Below, piece by piece: positions 42,108 to 54,876 of a stretch of 64,000 nt of DNA. Made by a program: the position numbers and the translations under genes. Within the stretch, counting starts at the first letter, position 1. Every line of letters starts with the position of its first letter. The notes under the pieces are model-generated. The model did no database searches, was not told the origin of the DNA, and saw only the letters and a list, made by a program, of their open reading frames with translations. Source of the stretch: Pyrus communis (taxonomy: Eukaryota > Streptophyta > Magnoliopsida > Rosales > Rosaceae); assembly GCF_963583255.1 (NCBI RefSeq), contig NC_084816.1:15611100-15675099 (forward strand), read 5' to 3'.

Positions 42108-44781
42108 TGACACACCCCGACCCGGAATGACCACTTGGACTCTTAATCAAGATATGCTGGCCGACACCCGGAAGGTGACGAAACCATAAAATGTAGTGAT
42201 ATGGAAAATGTGAATAAATTTAAACCTAAAAGTGCCTAAATATAAGAGTGCGCTTGTGAGCCGGAATGAACCCATTTTACAAGTGATGTCAGAGCATAAT
42301 TAAAGTACAGTAGAGTAGGATGAGAATTATACCATTGAAGGTAATCTCCAATAATAAGATTTGCCAAGAATCCTCGCCTATACGAAAGTTCAGCTGCTAC
42401 AACCTAGAGGGGCGAAAAACAAGGGTGAGTGGGCCTAAAAATAAACTTTTATAAAAACCTTTTTGAAAACATTGTAACCCCTCGTCGTAAAACAAGTATA
42501 GTTTTCAAAATATATATACTACGTATAGTATAAAAATACTTACTGTAACTTGCAATACCTCAAGGATTAAATATGTCACAAAATTAGTAAATAAGCATAT
42601 AACTTCTAGTAATCACAATATCTCGCAGAAATAAATATATCACATCGAGTACTCATCGACACATGTTGACACACGAGTTCATGTAGAGTTATTCTGACAT
42701 GAATATGACTAGCTGTAATAATAATATACGCTTTAGTATTACATTCACTGAAGATTGGCGATACGCGCAGCACATACGAGTCCTAATTGCCTACAATAAT
42801 CTAGGATACGATTGGCACCTAGAATTGATCCAAAGTGAGCGTACAGTGCAATGTGTACATACACGTGAAAAACTGGCCCTGGCCCGGGTGAGTACTAACA
42901 CCGGTGCAGCAACGATGACCAGATAACATAAATATAGTCATGCCACAGTGATTCAATAATTCTAATCAACATAACATTATTCACATCCATAAATATAATT
43001 AAGGCATCAATAATAATACGCATACATGTGCATCCCATAGGATGTAGCATAACGTCATAATTTTTATCAATGCGCTAACACTTATAAACGTCATACTAAT
43101 CTAGGCGTATTGTAGAAACTTTTTAGCAAATGTATAAATGGAAACTAACAAATATGTATATACTATATAAAATAAAAGACCCACTCACAGATCATGTTGT
43201 CGGGTCGAAGCCGTTCGAATTAAGAAAGCTGGAGTCACCGATAATAATCACACTTAAACATCATATTAGGACCCATTAGTAAAACTCCACCAAAACAAAT
43301 AAATTTGGAAAAACAGAGTGCGAATTTGGAATCATGGCGTTGAAATACACTAAGGAGGTTCCTGACAAAATTTAGATAAAGTCAATGGAAAAGTCATCAC
43401 CCTAAAAGTCAACTGAGACACCTCAATGGTCAACTATGTTAAAACTTCGAAATTTCACTAAATGGATGTCAAAAACGGACTCAGGATGTCAAAATTAGAC
43501 TAGGAGGGTCTCCAAGAAATTTTCGAAAAAGTCAACACCAGAATATTCCAAAGAATATTCTGAGCCCATTTCAGAATTGCACTCAACTGAAATAATGGCC
43601 CAAGCGTTTGGGCCAAGTTTGGATCAGGTTTTAGGCTGGATCTGGGCTTAAGACCTTTTTTTTTTTTTTCTCTTCTTTTTCTCTAGCAGGTCACCAGATT
43701 CTGGGGAAAATTTTGGACGGGAAACATTTCCGGCTCCAATCGCTTCGAAACTTAACCAAAACTAGCAATCTAATATACCAAATTGAAGCTCGAAAGGAGA
43801 GGAAGAGAAATATACTAACATGGGGTCCTGCCGTGGCTGAAATTGGCTGGAAAACGGCTCAAAGTCGTTGGATATCTCGTTGAAAAACTAGTTACTTCCC
43901 CTGCGTCGTTTCTGCACCAAAACTTCTACCAAAATCTTAGAAAAGGCTAGAAACACAAACCAAAACATGATCCACTAAGTTCTAGGTTGTTTTTTAGACT
44001 CATTGTCGACAAAAAAATTCCAACCCAGAATACTGGGCTCGGTTTTCTAAGCGTGGTTCCAAATCGAAACTTTGCTCTGTCCTTGTTTTAAAATCATGGT
44101 GAGGGACAAGGTGGTGTCGTTGAGGGTGTTTGGGTGTCAATGGGGTTCACCGGAGAGTGGCGACTAGTGATGAGGGTGTAGTGCACGACTGCACTGAGGA
44201 CTCATTAAAGCACGTTGGTTGTATGGGCTAGCAACGGTGATAGTAGTGTGGTGCGACGGAGGCGATGGAGCTAGCCGGAGCAACGATATGTTTTGTGGTG
44301 GTGGTGTCACGGTGGTTCCTGGAGAATGAGGGTGAGTGAGAGAGGGAGTGATAGAAAGAGAGAGATGAGAAAGAGAAATGAGGTAAGGTAGCAATCATTA
44401 GGTAGAGGAGTGAAATGAGGAACGTTTGAAAAATGAGAGAGAGTGTGTTCCAAGAGATAGGGAGACATGGAAAAAGTGAAGGAATGGGGTGTGGACCTCA
44501 CATGTCTCACAAAACAAGCCACAAAATATCTCCCAATTGAAATTACCAAATCGCCTTCACATTCGTAAGTCTGTAAAATCTCTATCGTGGCTCCAAATTC
44601 GATTTTGCTTATGCTGCCATGTTCGGACTGTCGAGTACTACAAGGATACTCTAAAAGAATATTTCGTACGTCTCACTCTACGCTGGTCTATGAAGGTCAA
44701 CACCCTCGCCTCTAAGGGCATTTTCGTCAATTCACACATTTAAAATTAATAAAGTCTTAAAAGCAGGGTCTGGTTGTCAAA
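42108..44781 (-). repeat. Gypsy left LTR (3' LTR in element sense)
   Basis: It is about 2674 bp, starting TGACACACCCCGACC on the plus strand. The 42108-44781 and 58261-60971 copies align throughout with many substitutions and a net difference of about 37 bp. Confidence 0.85.
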
Positions 44782-44782
44782 A

Positions 44783-44800
44783 TTTCGTCCCCAAAATTTC
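44783..44800 (-). other. Gypsy polypurine tract
   Basis: TTTTGGGGACGAAATTT on the minus strand, directly before the 3' LTR. Confidence 0.75.
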
Positions 44801-46141
44801 AAATAAATTGCTATACATAAAATACTCAAAGATAGATAGAAAATATATAAGGAAGAAATCAAGCTAGAGTGGTTGCATAAAAGAGGATGGCATTCCGTCG
44901 CGATCAGATTGCAGTGATTCCTCTTTCATGCCTCCAAACTCTAACTTCCCTTCTCCTTCAGTATAATACTATAATATAATACCCTTTATCAAAATGTAAA
45001 GTTAAAAGTATTTATATATGTATAATAACAACCTATCAAAATACATATATATAATAACATCAAGTTAAAAATTTTGTTTTGAAATTAAACTGAACATGGA
45101 ATATTTTTCACCTATGCACTCATTGAGTCACGTACTCCGAAGGTATGTATGTAGTATCTTTAGGTCGAGCCCAAACAATAAATAGGTAAATTTATAATAA
45201 ATAAGTATACTAACGTAAACGGACCTACCTATCCATTTGTTTAACGAATCCAACAAATAAATTATCAATATTACGGTCTGCAATTCGTAATACCAACAAT
45301 GCATTGTTGTCTCTATAAGCAAGTAATAAATCCCCGAGGGTACAATATTACCATCATGCCCCAATTGGGAACTACACATAAGTCATCTAATTAACGCTTT
45401 GATTCGTGCTCACACACTACCCTTTCAGGCGACAACGCAAATAGTACATAATTTTCTAAATTGTAATCATAATCATTCAAATACTTGTTCGTAATACTCA
45501 TCTGTCAATCACATATTGTGCATAAAATATTTATACCACGTCTCAAATGATACCATACCCAAAACCAGAAATGTAACCGCAGTTACACGTAACTCTAACA
45601 AAGGTAAGTGTCTAACATAACTGGCTAAAACTGTAAAACATACAAAAGCACTATGTTCTCTAAGGTCTGATAGTTCATTCAGACTAGCCATTAGTCTGAG
45701 GGTGAAATGTGGTATTGGACAAAAACTTAGTACCCATGGTTTTCAAGGAGACCTCCAAAGACTTGGAAGTGAAACGCGCATCACAGTGAGATACAGTAGT
45801 GACATGCACACCATGTAGCCGAACAATGTAATTTACCACACCTTAGCAAGTAGATTTACAGTGAATTTCTTTCGAATTGAGTAAAAAACTATGTCGAGAA
45901 GGCTAAAAGAACAATCAAGAATTTGAGGGTCAAAACAAGTCCATCAATTCTATAATACAAGGTAACTGGAATTAATGCATGACATCTCGCTACAACGGTA
46001 GCTTCTAGAAGATTTAATGACCAACAGTAAAATTCTTTCTGCAGAGTATTTGTTGGGTGATTGAAGCATTAATGGTTAAAACTAAATTAGATATCCAAGC
46101 GATTTTCCTTAGCGATTATTTGCTTCAGAACAATACAAAGT
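44801..46141 (-). other. Gypsy interior, unreadable 3' part
   Basis: This is where the C-terminal integrase region, and a chromodomain if the element is a chromovirus, would lie. I could not read a conserved motif; stops are frequent in all frames. Confidence 0.4.
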
Positions 46142-46381
46142 TCAGTAGGGTAGACATGTATTCAAGGTTGACCATAAATGCTTTTCGGCACAAAGAGGTG
46201 AATATGGAATCATAGTCAGAATAGACATTGATCGAAACGTTAGAAAATCCAATAAATTCAAGAATGAGTAAATTTTACTAAGTGGTCTAAAATGTAGTCC
46301 CTCTGGACCAACGAAAGAGTGAGCTGACTTGTCAAGTCGGTCGATAATCAACATAACATCATCATAACTCCACATGTACAC
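46142..46381 (-). pseudogene. Gypsy integrase remnant
   Basis: The minus-strand frame reads VMLIIDRLDKSAHSF, matching the start of the Ty3-gypsy integrase catalytic core (the conserved DRLTKSAHF-type motif that follows the first catalytic Asp). The following residues are only loosely conserved, with a deletion and frame disturbance. It is a dead fragment of pol. Confidence 0.65.
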
Positions 46382-47252
46382 GATAGTTCATATAGAGAGC
46401 TTATGGCGACCCATCTTCATTTGGATACAGGAAGTGATTATAACCACTTGAACGATTTCTTGATAATTCAAAAATAATGTCAAATCGATACTTGTGAACT
46501 CCAGCTAGAAAGGGATAGGAAAGGCTAGAAATGTTCAATGGTAGATATATCTTTTGTTTGGTACATAGTAATTACGTTTACACAACCGGGGTGATACACA
46601 ATAGTGCAATCATAGACGTTGATTTGATTCTTCCATTGCTGCTATCAGAAATTTAGCTCATTACAATTGGAGATGTATTTAAGGGATCTAAGGTTGATAA
46701 TGATTTTTGACACGTTTCTCCACAATAAAATTGTCATTCAATTTTCAAAAGAAAGTGACAACTATTGACTCTAGGTCATGAATAAGATGGTTCATTTCAA
46801 ACGGTTTTACACGTTGGGAAATATAAGCGATACTCCACCATGCTGCCTCTACACAGCTGAAACATCCAAGGAAAATGTCACTATGGATTTTGAAATGATC
46901 AATGTCATCAAAAGGTGAAAAACAGAGGTAAGGTAAGATAACACTTCAATTGTCAGAAACTTTAGTCATATTCTACATCCCAAACTAAACTAACTTTCGT
47001 CAGTCGTAAGTAAGGAAAGACACTATAGCCGAAAAATCGCTAACAAATTGTTGATAAATCGATAAGATCAAAGATATCTTGAATTTCACAACACTTTGTG
47101 AGAATTTCAACCTTCTTCCACTAAACCCTTTTTGGAAAAGAAAAGAATATCGTTTACTAAGATCATGTCTCCCAAGAAAAATACCAATTTAATCAAAGTT
47201 AACAATTAAGGACTTTGGTATAAAGCTGATTGCCGGTGTTTAGAGAATTTGG

Positions 47253-47289
47253 TCTCACTGTCGAGGTAGATGAGAAAGTTGTCTATAAA
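47253..47289 (-). pseudogene. Gypsy reverse transcriptase active-site remnant
   Basis: The minus strand reads FIDNFLIYLDSE, the gypsy RT catalytic box in which the second Asp of the expected FIDD has become Asn. Surrounding sequence is broken by stops, so the RT is inactive on two counts. Confidence 0.65.
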
Positions 47290-48196
47290 ACCACTATGAA
47301 TTCGTTAGGCTATGGAACAAAACTCGGGTTACAAAGTTGGTCAGGTAGACCATTAATTTGAAGTAGGGGTTAAAGATTTTTAATCGTCATAAGACTGAGT
47401 TGCTAAAATCTAGGTACAATCCTAAGGTTCAATCTTTCACCATATATATATAGGTTTGAGATTCCCTAGATAAAGTGTTTGGTTGGGTAAATTCCTAATC
47501 GGTAAGCTTTTGTAACCAAGTTCTCTCAATAAAGTATGAGTTGTTCGAAAAATATGAGGAAAATTGGTGTAGTACAAGAAAGTGGATTAGTGGTGTACCT
47601 TACTTCACCATTTGGTGATATCCCAGGTAAAATTTTTGAGAAATGACTCCAAAAGTATACATCCTCGAAACGTACCATACTACATGATTTCACTATGCCA
47701 CGTGCTAATAGGTCTTCACAACTTTCTCAATATTTAATTCGCTCTTGCAGCGGAAACTAATTCGTGCTTCAAACTAATATTTGCTTGTGGAAATGTTCGG
47801 AAAGATGGCTGATCGAAGTGGTTTTGGTTACCTAAGTGGGAAAATATGGTTAAAACAACTACAAGTTTACGGTCCTCCTACAAAGCTTGTTCTTAAGTTT
47901 CCACAATTTTACTTTCTTCGGCTCAGGTTGTCACTATTAATCAATCTATAAGTCACGCCACTAATTAACACATTTATGATATTTTGATATTGTTCGTTAC
48001 CTTGAAATCGTAAACCAACGTTCTGGCATAAGGGTATCACTCCCAGATACTAGTACCTGTGTCTGGTATCAGAAATCATATTGCCTGAATACTAGGTGAC
48101 AGTTCTTGGATGTTGGACAGTATCGTCAATTAGTAGCACCACAACAGACTGATTACAGATTAAAGTCCGCTCGATTGGATGATTTCGAACGACTGG

Positions 48197-50766
48197 TGAT
48201 GCGAGATTTATACGCACACAAATTAAACCCTCTTTTCGTCAAATTGTAGTATATGTATAAGTAGGGATCGTTCTGGACCGGGGATTAGGAGGGATTGTTA
48301 ATCACTTGGATTTGACTCAAAAACGTAAAAACACAATGTAAAACACTATACTAGACTCAAAGAATACAAAACTAAACTTTAAAACACTAAGACAAACCAA
48401 AAGACTCAAAACAGCACAAACATACTCAAATCTGCCTAAAAACCACTTTCTGGGCAGTTTTGAGTACAAACACAAATTTGGACAAAATTAAGTTATGACT
48501 TGACTCAAGACTCTTAAAAACACAAACTAAATGTAATTCTAACTAATCTAACACTTTAAAATAAATGGGGGATTGGATTTGACGAATTTAAAACTAAAAC
48601 AGAAACTTGGAATTAAAACAAATTGTAAATATGAAATTGATGAAATGGAATGAATGGATGATAGAATAGCTAAGGGGTTCATCTCCACACATGTTACACT
48701 TATATAATAAAAAGATTTCCAATTGCATTTCAATAAATTATGAAACTCATCACCCCGGGTCAATTAGGTCCGCTTAAATTAACCGTCAAGTTTTCCTTAA
48801 GTTAATGAATTGGATGGGTTAGCGCAACGCAATTCACTACATTCTCCAAAAGTCCTTTACGTGAACAGCACAATAAAGATACAATCAAAGATCATTAAGC
48901 ATTATGAAAACTATAAGTGTTGACGAGGCATTCGTTACTATGATGAGCATGAAACTCGTGCCAAGAATTCATTTAACGCGATTGTTTATAAGCAACCTCC
49001 ACTACTTGTGAATATAAGTTCATAACGATTAGGTGAAACTCACTTATATTCTAGCGTCATATTCATGCATGAAAATTAAGCGTGCACTCTCAATAAACAT
49101 ACATAAATAAGTTATCAATCAAACGGTTAAACAAATTGAATCCACAACTTATGAAACGCAATTAGAAGTAATCAAATCAAAATGCAAGCATAAACATTTA
49201 TTTCGAATCCCCCCTAGCCAAGGGGGGTTTAGTACCTCATACGTACAAAATAAAGAGAATCAAAGAAACACCTAAACATTCCAACAACTCAAACTTGAAT
49301 TGTATGATCGTTTAGGCACTCTTCTCTTCCATTCCTCATTCGTACAAAACAAAGAGTATTGAAATTAAACATTGAAATCAAAGAAACACCTAAACATTCC
49401 AACAACTCAAACTTGAATTGTATGAACGTTTAGGCCCTCTTATCTTCCTCTTCGTTGTAGCACAAGGTCTATGGATAGTTTGATGGTGTGAATGGTTTGG
49501 GGAGTGGTGGATGAATGGAAGAGGAGTGGTGGAAATGGAAGGATGGTGTTTGGATTGTAAGGGAGGGCACGGCCAAAGGGAAGTGTTTGGTGTCTACATT
49601 TCTGCAATGGATGAGTGATGTGTTGTGTATGAAAATGAGATGTGAATGCTTATTTATAGATGAAATGGGGGGGAACATGACAGCTAGGAAAGCATGTGAA
49701 AGCTGGAATTGCATGTGTGTGCATGTGAAATCTGCCAAGATGCATGTGATTTGGCTGAATTGAAAGGAGAATGTGCACGGTTTTGAGAAGTTTGAATATG
49801 CATGTGAATTAAAGCTAGAGTGATGATGATGAATGCATGTGCTTTGACAGGAAATGAAGGACATAATGCACGGTTTTGAGAGGAATTGTGCTGAAAATGA
49901 ATTAAAGGATGCACGTGGCTGCAAGGTGTGGTTAATGATGATGAATGCATGTGAATTATTTATGAAGGGAATGCATGTGCAATGATGGAAATGGGATGCT
50001 GGAAAGTGGAGGGAGAGCCACGGCAATGATGATTTCTGGTGGTGTATGTTTGAATGGTGCATGTGGGTGAATGTGTGGCTGAAATGTAAAGGGGGGAAGA
50101 TGATGAATGCATGTGCACGGCATGGGTATTTTCTGCAAATGCAATGATGAAATGGATGGGAATGCATGTGGACTAAAGGTTGGAATGACAATGAGTGCAT
50201 GTGGAATGGCTGAAATGTAAAGGGGATGCACGGCATGGTTATGATGAATGCATGTGCAAAGTTGGTTGAATGATAAGTGGTGAATGATATGTGATAAGTG
50301 ATATGTGATAAGTGATATGTGATAAGTGATATGTGGTTGAGTGTATGATATGATAAGTGTATGATATGATAAGTGGTGACTGATATGTGATAAGTGATAT
50401 GTGGTTGTGATATGTGGTGATGATAAATGGGAGTGTGGCTGAAATGAAGGAGTGGAATGTTGGAATGTTATGCACGGCTAAGGATAAAGGAAAGGTTTAA
50501 ATGTCCTAAAACTAAAGGGAACAAGGTTCCAACACTTTGGTCTTCAATTAGGTCTTCAATTTCGTCCAACACTTTGGCTCCAAGCATAAGCTATCCATCC
50601 TTAGCCCAAAAGTGCTCCAAAAGTCTCCAAAATGCATCTTTTTGCTCCTTTAGCCCTTTGGACCTACAAACACACGAAAATAGCTTAAAGTACTAAAATA
50701 ACTAAAGAAACATAACGTAAATGCACGAGAACAAGCCATTTAAGTCGCATGAATATGCTCCTATCA
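48197..50766 (-). repeat. LARD-2 left LTR
   Basis: 2570 bp. It contains the C6/G6 hairpin, the ~115-bp duplication, a GCATGTG/CACGG-rich block at about 49640-50270 and a 14-bp GATAAGTGATATGT satellite at about 50270-50430. Confidence 0.93.
49640..50270 (+). repeat. GCATGTG/TGCACGG-rich block in LARD-2 left LTR
   Basis: Many interspersed GCATGTG and GCACGG motifs in a purine-rich background. On the minus strand this opens a His/Phe/Ser-rich 255-codon frame (49469-50236), which is a composition artefact. The counterpart in the right LTR is at about 56320-56945. Confidence 0.7.
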
Positions 50767-53700
50767 AATACCCCCACACTTATCTTTTGCTAGTCCTCGA
50801 GCAAAACAAAACAACAAGAGAACACGAAACTAGACAAAACGAACAAAACACAACCTACACCTTCCAACAATCGTCTCACGGATTTCCAATGCACATGACA
50901 AGTTAAAAATCATTAGTCCCATAGATTTTAGTCATCTTCACACTTGAGTACATTCTTAATCATAGTCACCACATACTATTTCACAATTAAGCATTTAAAA
51001 CCATGTTTTGGATGAAGTAACATGCCTTAGAGAATTTGCTCAAATCCTTACAAGATATGCACTCATTTTTCACACAGATTTTCTGACTACACACCCTACA
51101 CTAGTTATATGTGAGAAGATTGATGTAAATATGAATTCTAACACTCACATATGTTATATCAAAGAAAGCATTTTCTGGATTTACGATAATGACATGAATA
51201 TGATCTCATGAATGGAATGCTACTACTTAGAATGAGAACCAGTGATTCCATAAGCTCATATCAATTCCAAACTCCACATTATTGAACACATAACGATCAA
51301 GATAGAAGCATAAGGGTTGAAACGGGGCTAAAGGTGTTTGGCTAACAAAGAAAGGTAAAGTAAAACAAAGGTTCTTAAAGCAATAGGAAGCGAAGTATTG
51401 AAATTGACACTTAAACTCACTTTTAATGGCAGAAATCAACTTTTAAACACAAGGGAAGATTCATGCAACAACTAGGGTCAAATTCACTCTTTTGGACCCT
51501 TCCTTCAATAACCAATGCTTGTGAGATCATTCTCACTTATTTTTCAACTCTTTTTTTTTTTTTTTTTTTTTTTTCTTTCTTTTCAACAATTTTTTTCTTT
51601 ATTTCATTCTTTGGCAGTGCCCTATTATCTTCCCCCACACTTATTTTCTGCAGTATATTGATCAAAAGGAATTCATTCTAAGTCATGCTTCACTATCCTT
51701 TAAGAACAAGGGGTTAACAAAGAAAATAAGCTTGAAAATGCTCAAAAGGGGTAATCCTACAATACATGTGAAAAGGGATAGGCTTTTTGGCTTTGGCTTG
51801 ACTAACAACTTCATCTTATTGTATGTTATGCAATCAATATCATGCTTTGAATGAAACGGATATAAGTTCTAGCATTTAGTTCTATCATGATACAATTGCA
51901 TTCTAAGTAGCAACCAAGCAAGGAATAATGAGATCATGCAACAACTTTAGAAAACAAAGAATCACATAAAATAACTCTCCAAAGAAAGTAATGGCTCGAG
52001 TCTCACAGGGATGTAGCGTTTGTTTGAGTTCCTTCCTTCAAGCATGTTACAAAAACGAATTTTTCTTTTATGATTGCATGTGAAGTCATACATTATAACC
52101 GTAACTAAGCATATACCAAGAGTAAATCAAACTTTTCTCTATGTTATAACTCTTTTTAACAGTCATGCAATTACAAACCAAATCCATGTCATAGTGTTGG
52201 AAGGTACCCTAAGACACAAACACACAAAAACGACTCAAAACACTCTTTTTAGGCTTTTTAAAACAAGTTTTTCAAATTTTTATGTGATTTTCGGAGTTAT
52301 AAAAACAAAACATACTAAAACACTTTAAAACAACTTAAAAACATCTTAAAACAGCAAGGAACAACATTTGAAGTTATGGGTGATAAAATCCCACGAATTT
52401 GCATCAAAAATACTTAGTTACCCCCCCCACACTTAAATCAAACATTGTCCTCAATGTTTTAAGCATAGATTCACACAAAACATAAGTAAACACACAAAAA
52501 ACACTTAAACATACTAAACATGGCAGAATGTAATTAACAAAGAGAAGAGTTTAGGGACGCAAATCTGGTTATGGAGTGTAAATTCCCTCTTCTCCTTGGT
52601 GATTGCATTGAGGCATTGATCTTGGTGATTCCACAGGCATACTCTTGAACTGGGCTGCATGATTCTTTTGGTCTCCTCCACTTGTTGATTTTCCTTTGTG
52701 CTACTGGGCTGGAGGATTCTTTTGGTCTTCTCCACTTGTTGATTTTCCTTTGTGCTACTGGGCTGGAGGATTCTTTTGGTCTTCCCCGAAGGTCTGAGCT
52801 TACCCCTTTGGTCTGTTTCTTTGTTCAATCTTTCCAATTCGTATTGAAAAGGGTTGGAGGATAACTCAGCCTATGTTTGTCTCCACATGCTTCAATGTAT
52901 CATTTTCACTTGCCTTACTCGCTCCCTTTTGCAGAAGTGGTCCCTTCTCCGGAAGTGTATCAACCGTTGAAGATGACTACTCGAGAGCAACGCTAGGTAA
53001 GCAATCAAGAATAGATTCCAGGCAGTTGGCTCCAGATCGGAAGACTGACTCCAAGTGCCGGCTGATTGCTTCTTTTACTTTGTCATGCGAGTAAGAACAA
53101 GGACAAAGAAAAAGACAGGGAAAGAGCATGATATGAGATACTTTTGCTTTTGACCTTGATGATATGAGATACCTTTGCTTTTGAAGAAGCGGTGAATGAA
53201 TCACCACACTTCAATCTGCCGTTTCCTCCTGGGTCATCTGTACTTCAGGCATCCGGTATCATCTTTGGGGAAGAAGAAAAAATTGAGTATTTCAAAAGGC
53301 TTTGCAGGGAGTGAGCCCTCGAAGGTGAGGGAGAGTTGGGCATTTTCTACAGGTTTGCCTTGCCATAAAAGACGAAGGTCGACATATATAGAGATAATAT
53401 CAAGTGGTGGTACTGTTCTTTTACCCTTGTCGACAAATGTCTCTTGGATATCAAAACGACGCCTCTTCGATTTCTGAGCAGGCGCCCCTTCGATTTCTGA
53501 ACGACGCCCCTTTGCTTTCTGAACGACACGTATTAGTGCGGATGCGGCTCCTTTTGACAAAGCTGCACGCGTTTTCTGAAAAGCAGAGAAAGCGTCGCCG
53601 GACTTTGCGCTTGTCGGCTAAAGATGTGTAGTTGCGATGATGGCCTCCACGTGCTTTCTGAAAAGAAGAAATCTTTTGACAAAGTTTAACACGTCTTCTG

Positions 53701-53896
53701 AAAAGCCGAGAAAGCGTCGCCAAAATTACGCCGGAAATTCCGGCTTCTTGAATCGGTGGACGCGTCGCCTTGGCCTTTTATAGAGCTATCGATCACCACA
53801 ACAAACACACTCTGAAGAACTCCCATTCTTGAAAATCGACTCCGGCCCTTTGAGAATTAACTCCATCCGCCCCTTCTCTTTGAACACTTTTGAAAA

Positions 53897-54574
53897 ATGG
53901 CAAACCCATCGAACCTTAGCTTGGAATTGAGCCTTAGCAGTGATACGGGCGCACCGCGTCAAGGTAACGTATGGCGCCCTTCTTTCTTATCTTCTAACGG
54001 TCCTCTCACAGGTGAAGACTCCGTGATGTAGGACGCCACAACAGCTACAATAGTAGCTAGGAACCTCCTCACTCCAAAAGATAGTAGGCTGCTGTCAGGA
54101 CGGTCCGATGAGTTGGCCGTTCAAGAGTCCCTCGCACTTAGTGTTCAGTGTGCGAGTTCTGTGTCCAACATGGGCCAACGCCTGCTTGCCCGCTCCCGTC
54201 AGGTGGAATCATTGATGGCAGAGGTGGAAAGTCTTAAGCAGGAGATCAAACTGCTTAAGCATGAGAATAGAAGTTTGCACGTGCTTGCCAACAACTATTC
54301 GACGGGCATGAAGAGGAAGCTTGATGAACTGCAAGAGTCTGAAGGTCGGATTCAAAGTGACCGTCAAAGGTTTTCGTCTTTCCTCCAGAGGCACCTTTTT
54401 CCTGGATCATCCAGCGTTTGGCCAAGTATTGAGGCCTCGAATGCTCTATCTTCGATGCCTCCAGCTCCGATGTCTTCCGCTCCTATATCTTCTGCTCCGA
54501 TGCCTTCCGTCCCGATGCCTTCCGCTTCAAAAGTTTTGCCACGTAGTGGGTCTTTAAGTAAACAACCTTTGTGA
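53897..54574 (+). pseudogene. LARD-2 copy of the EAR/leucine-zipper ORF, broken at codon 45
   Basis: It has the same length, start and stop as 7629-8306. CAG is changed to TAG at 54029-54031, so only 44 residues, including LSLELSL, could be made. The next in-frame ATG, at residue 92, would still give the whole leucine zipper and tail. By eye only about nine base differences separate the two copies, and most fall in the MPSAP-repeat tail; the flanking non-coding sequence differs more, including indels. The upstream repeats, one G-box and the TATA box are kept. Confidence 0.8.
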
Positions 54575-54853
54575 AGCCTCCATCATTCTGCCATGTTTTT
54601 TTTTTTTTTTTTTGTTTGTTTTGAACATGCTTTGTTTTATTCGGTGCATTGGGTTGCCTCCCAAGTAGCGCTTTCTTTTACGTCTTGCAGCCGGACGAAG
54701 AACCCAATCACTCCAGGATATGTTCACGAATCGGATGAGAACTCCGAGTCATAAACTAGTACCTAGAACAAGAAACAAAACAAGATTAAGAAACTGGAAT
54801 AAAATAAAAACAAACGAAAATAAAACAATCCAAGGGATTAGCAAATTTTCTAA

Positions 54854-54871
54854 TCCCCGGCAACGGCGCCA
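54854..54871 (-). other. LARD-2 primer-binding site (tRNA-Asp)
   Basis: Same 18-bp site as in LARD-1, 5 bp from the right LTR. Confidence 0.85.
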
Positions 54872-54876
54872 AAATT

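Noticed and set aside
44164..44549. Ser/Pro/Leu-rich minus-strand ORFs in the gypsy LTR (also 60267-60812)
   Set aside because: They lie in LTR sequence with GA/CT-rich microsatellite, and the frames are not kept between the two LTRs.
49469..50236. 255-codon minus-strand ORF (His/Phe/Ser-rich), with a 268-codon relative at 56334-57140
   Set aside because: It lies inside LARD-2 LTRs and follows the GCATGTG-rich repeat composition. No domain or signal is visible, and the relative continues into a satellite.
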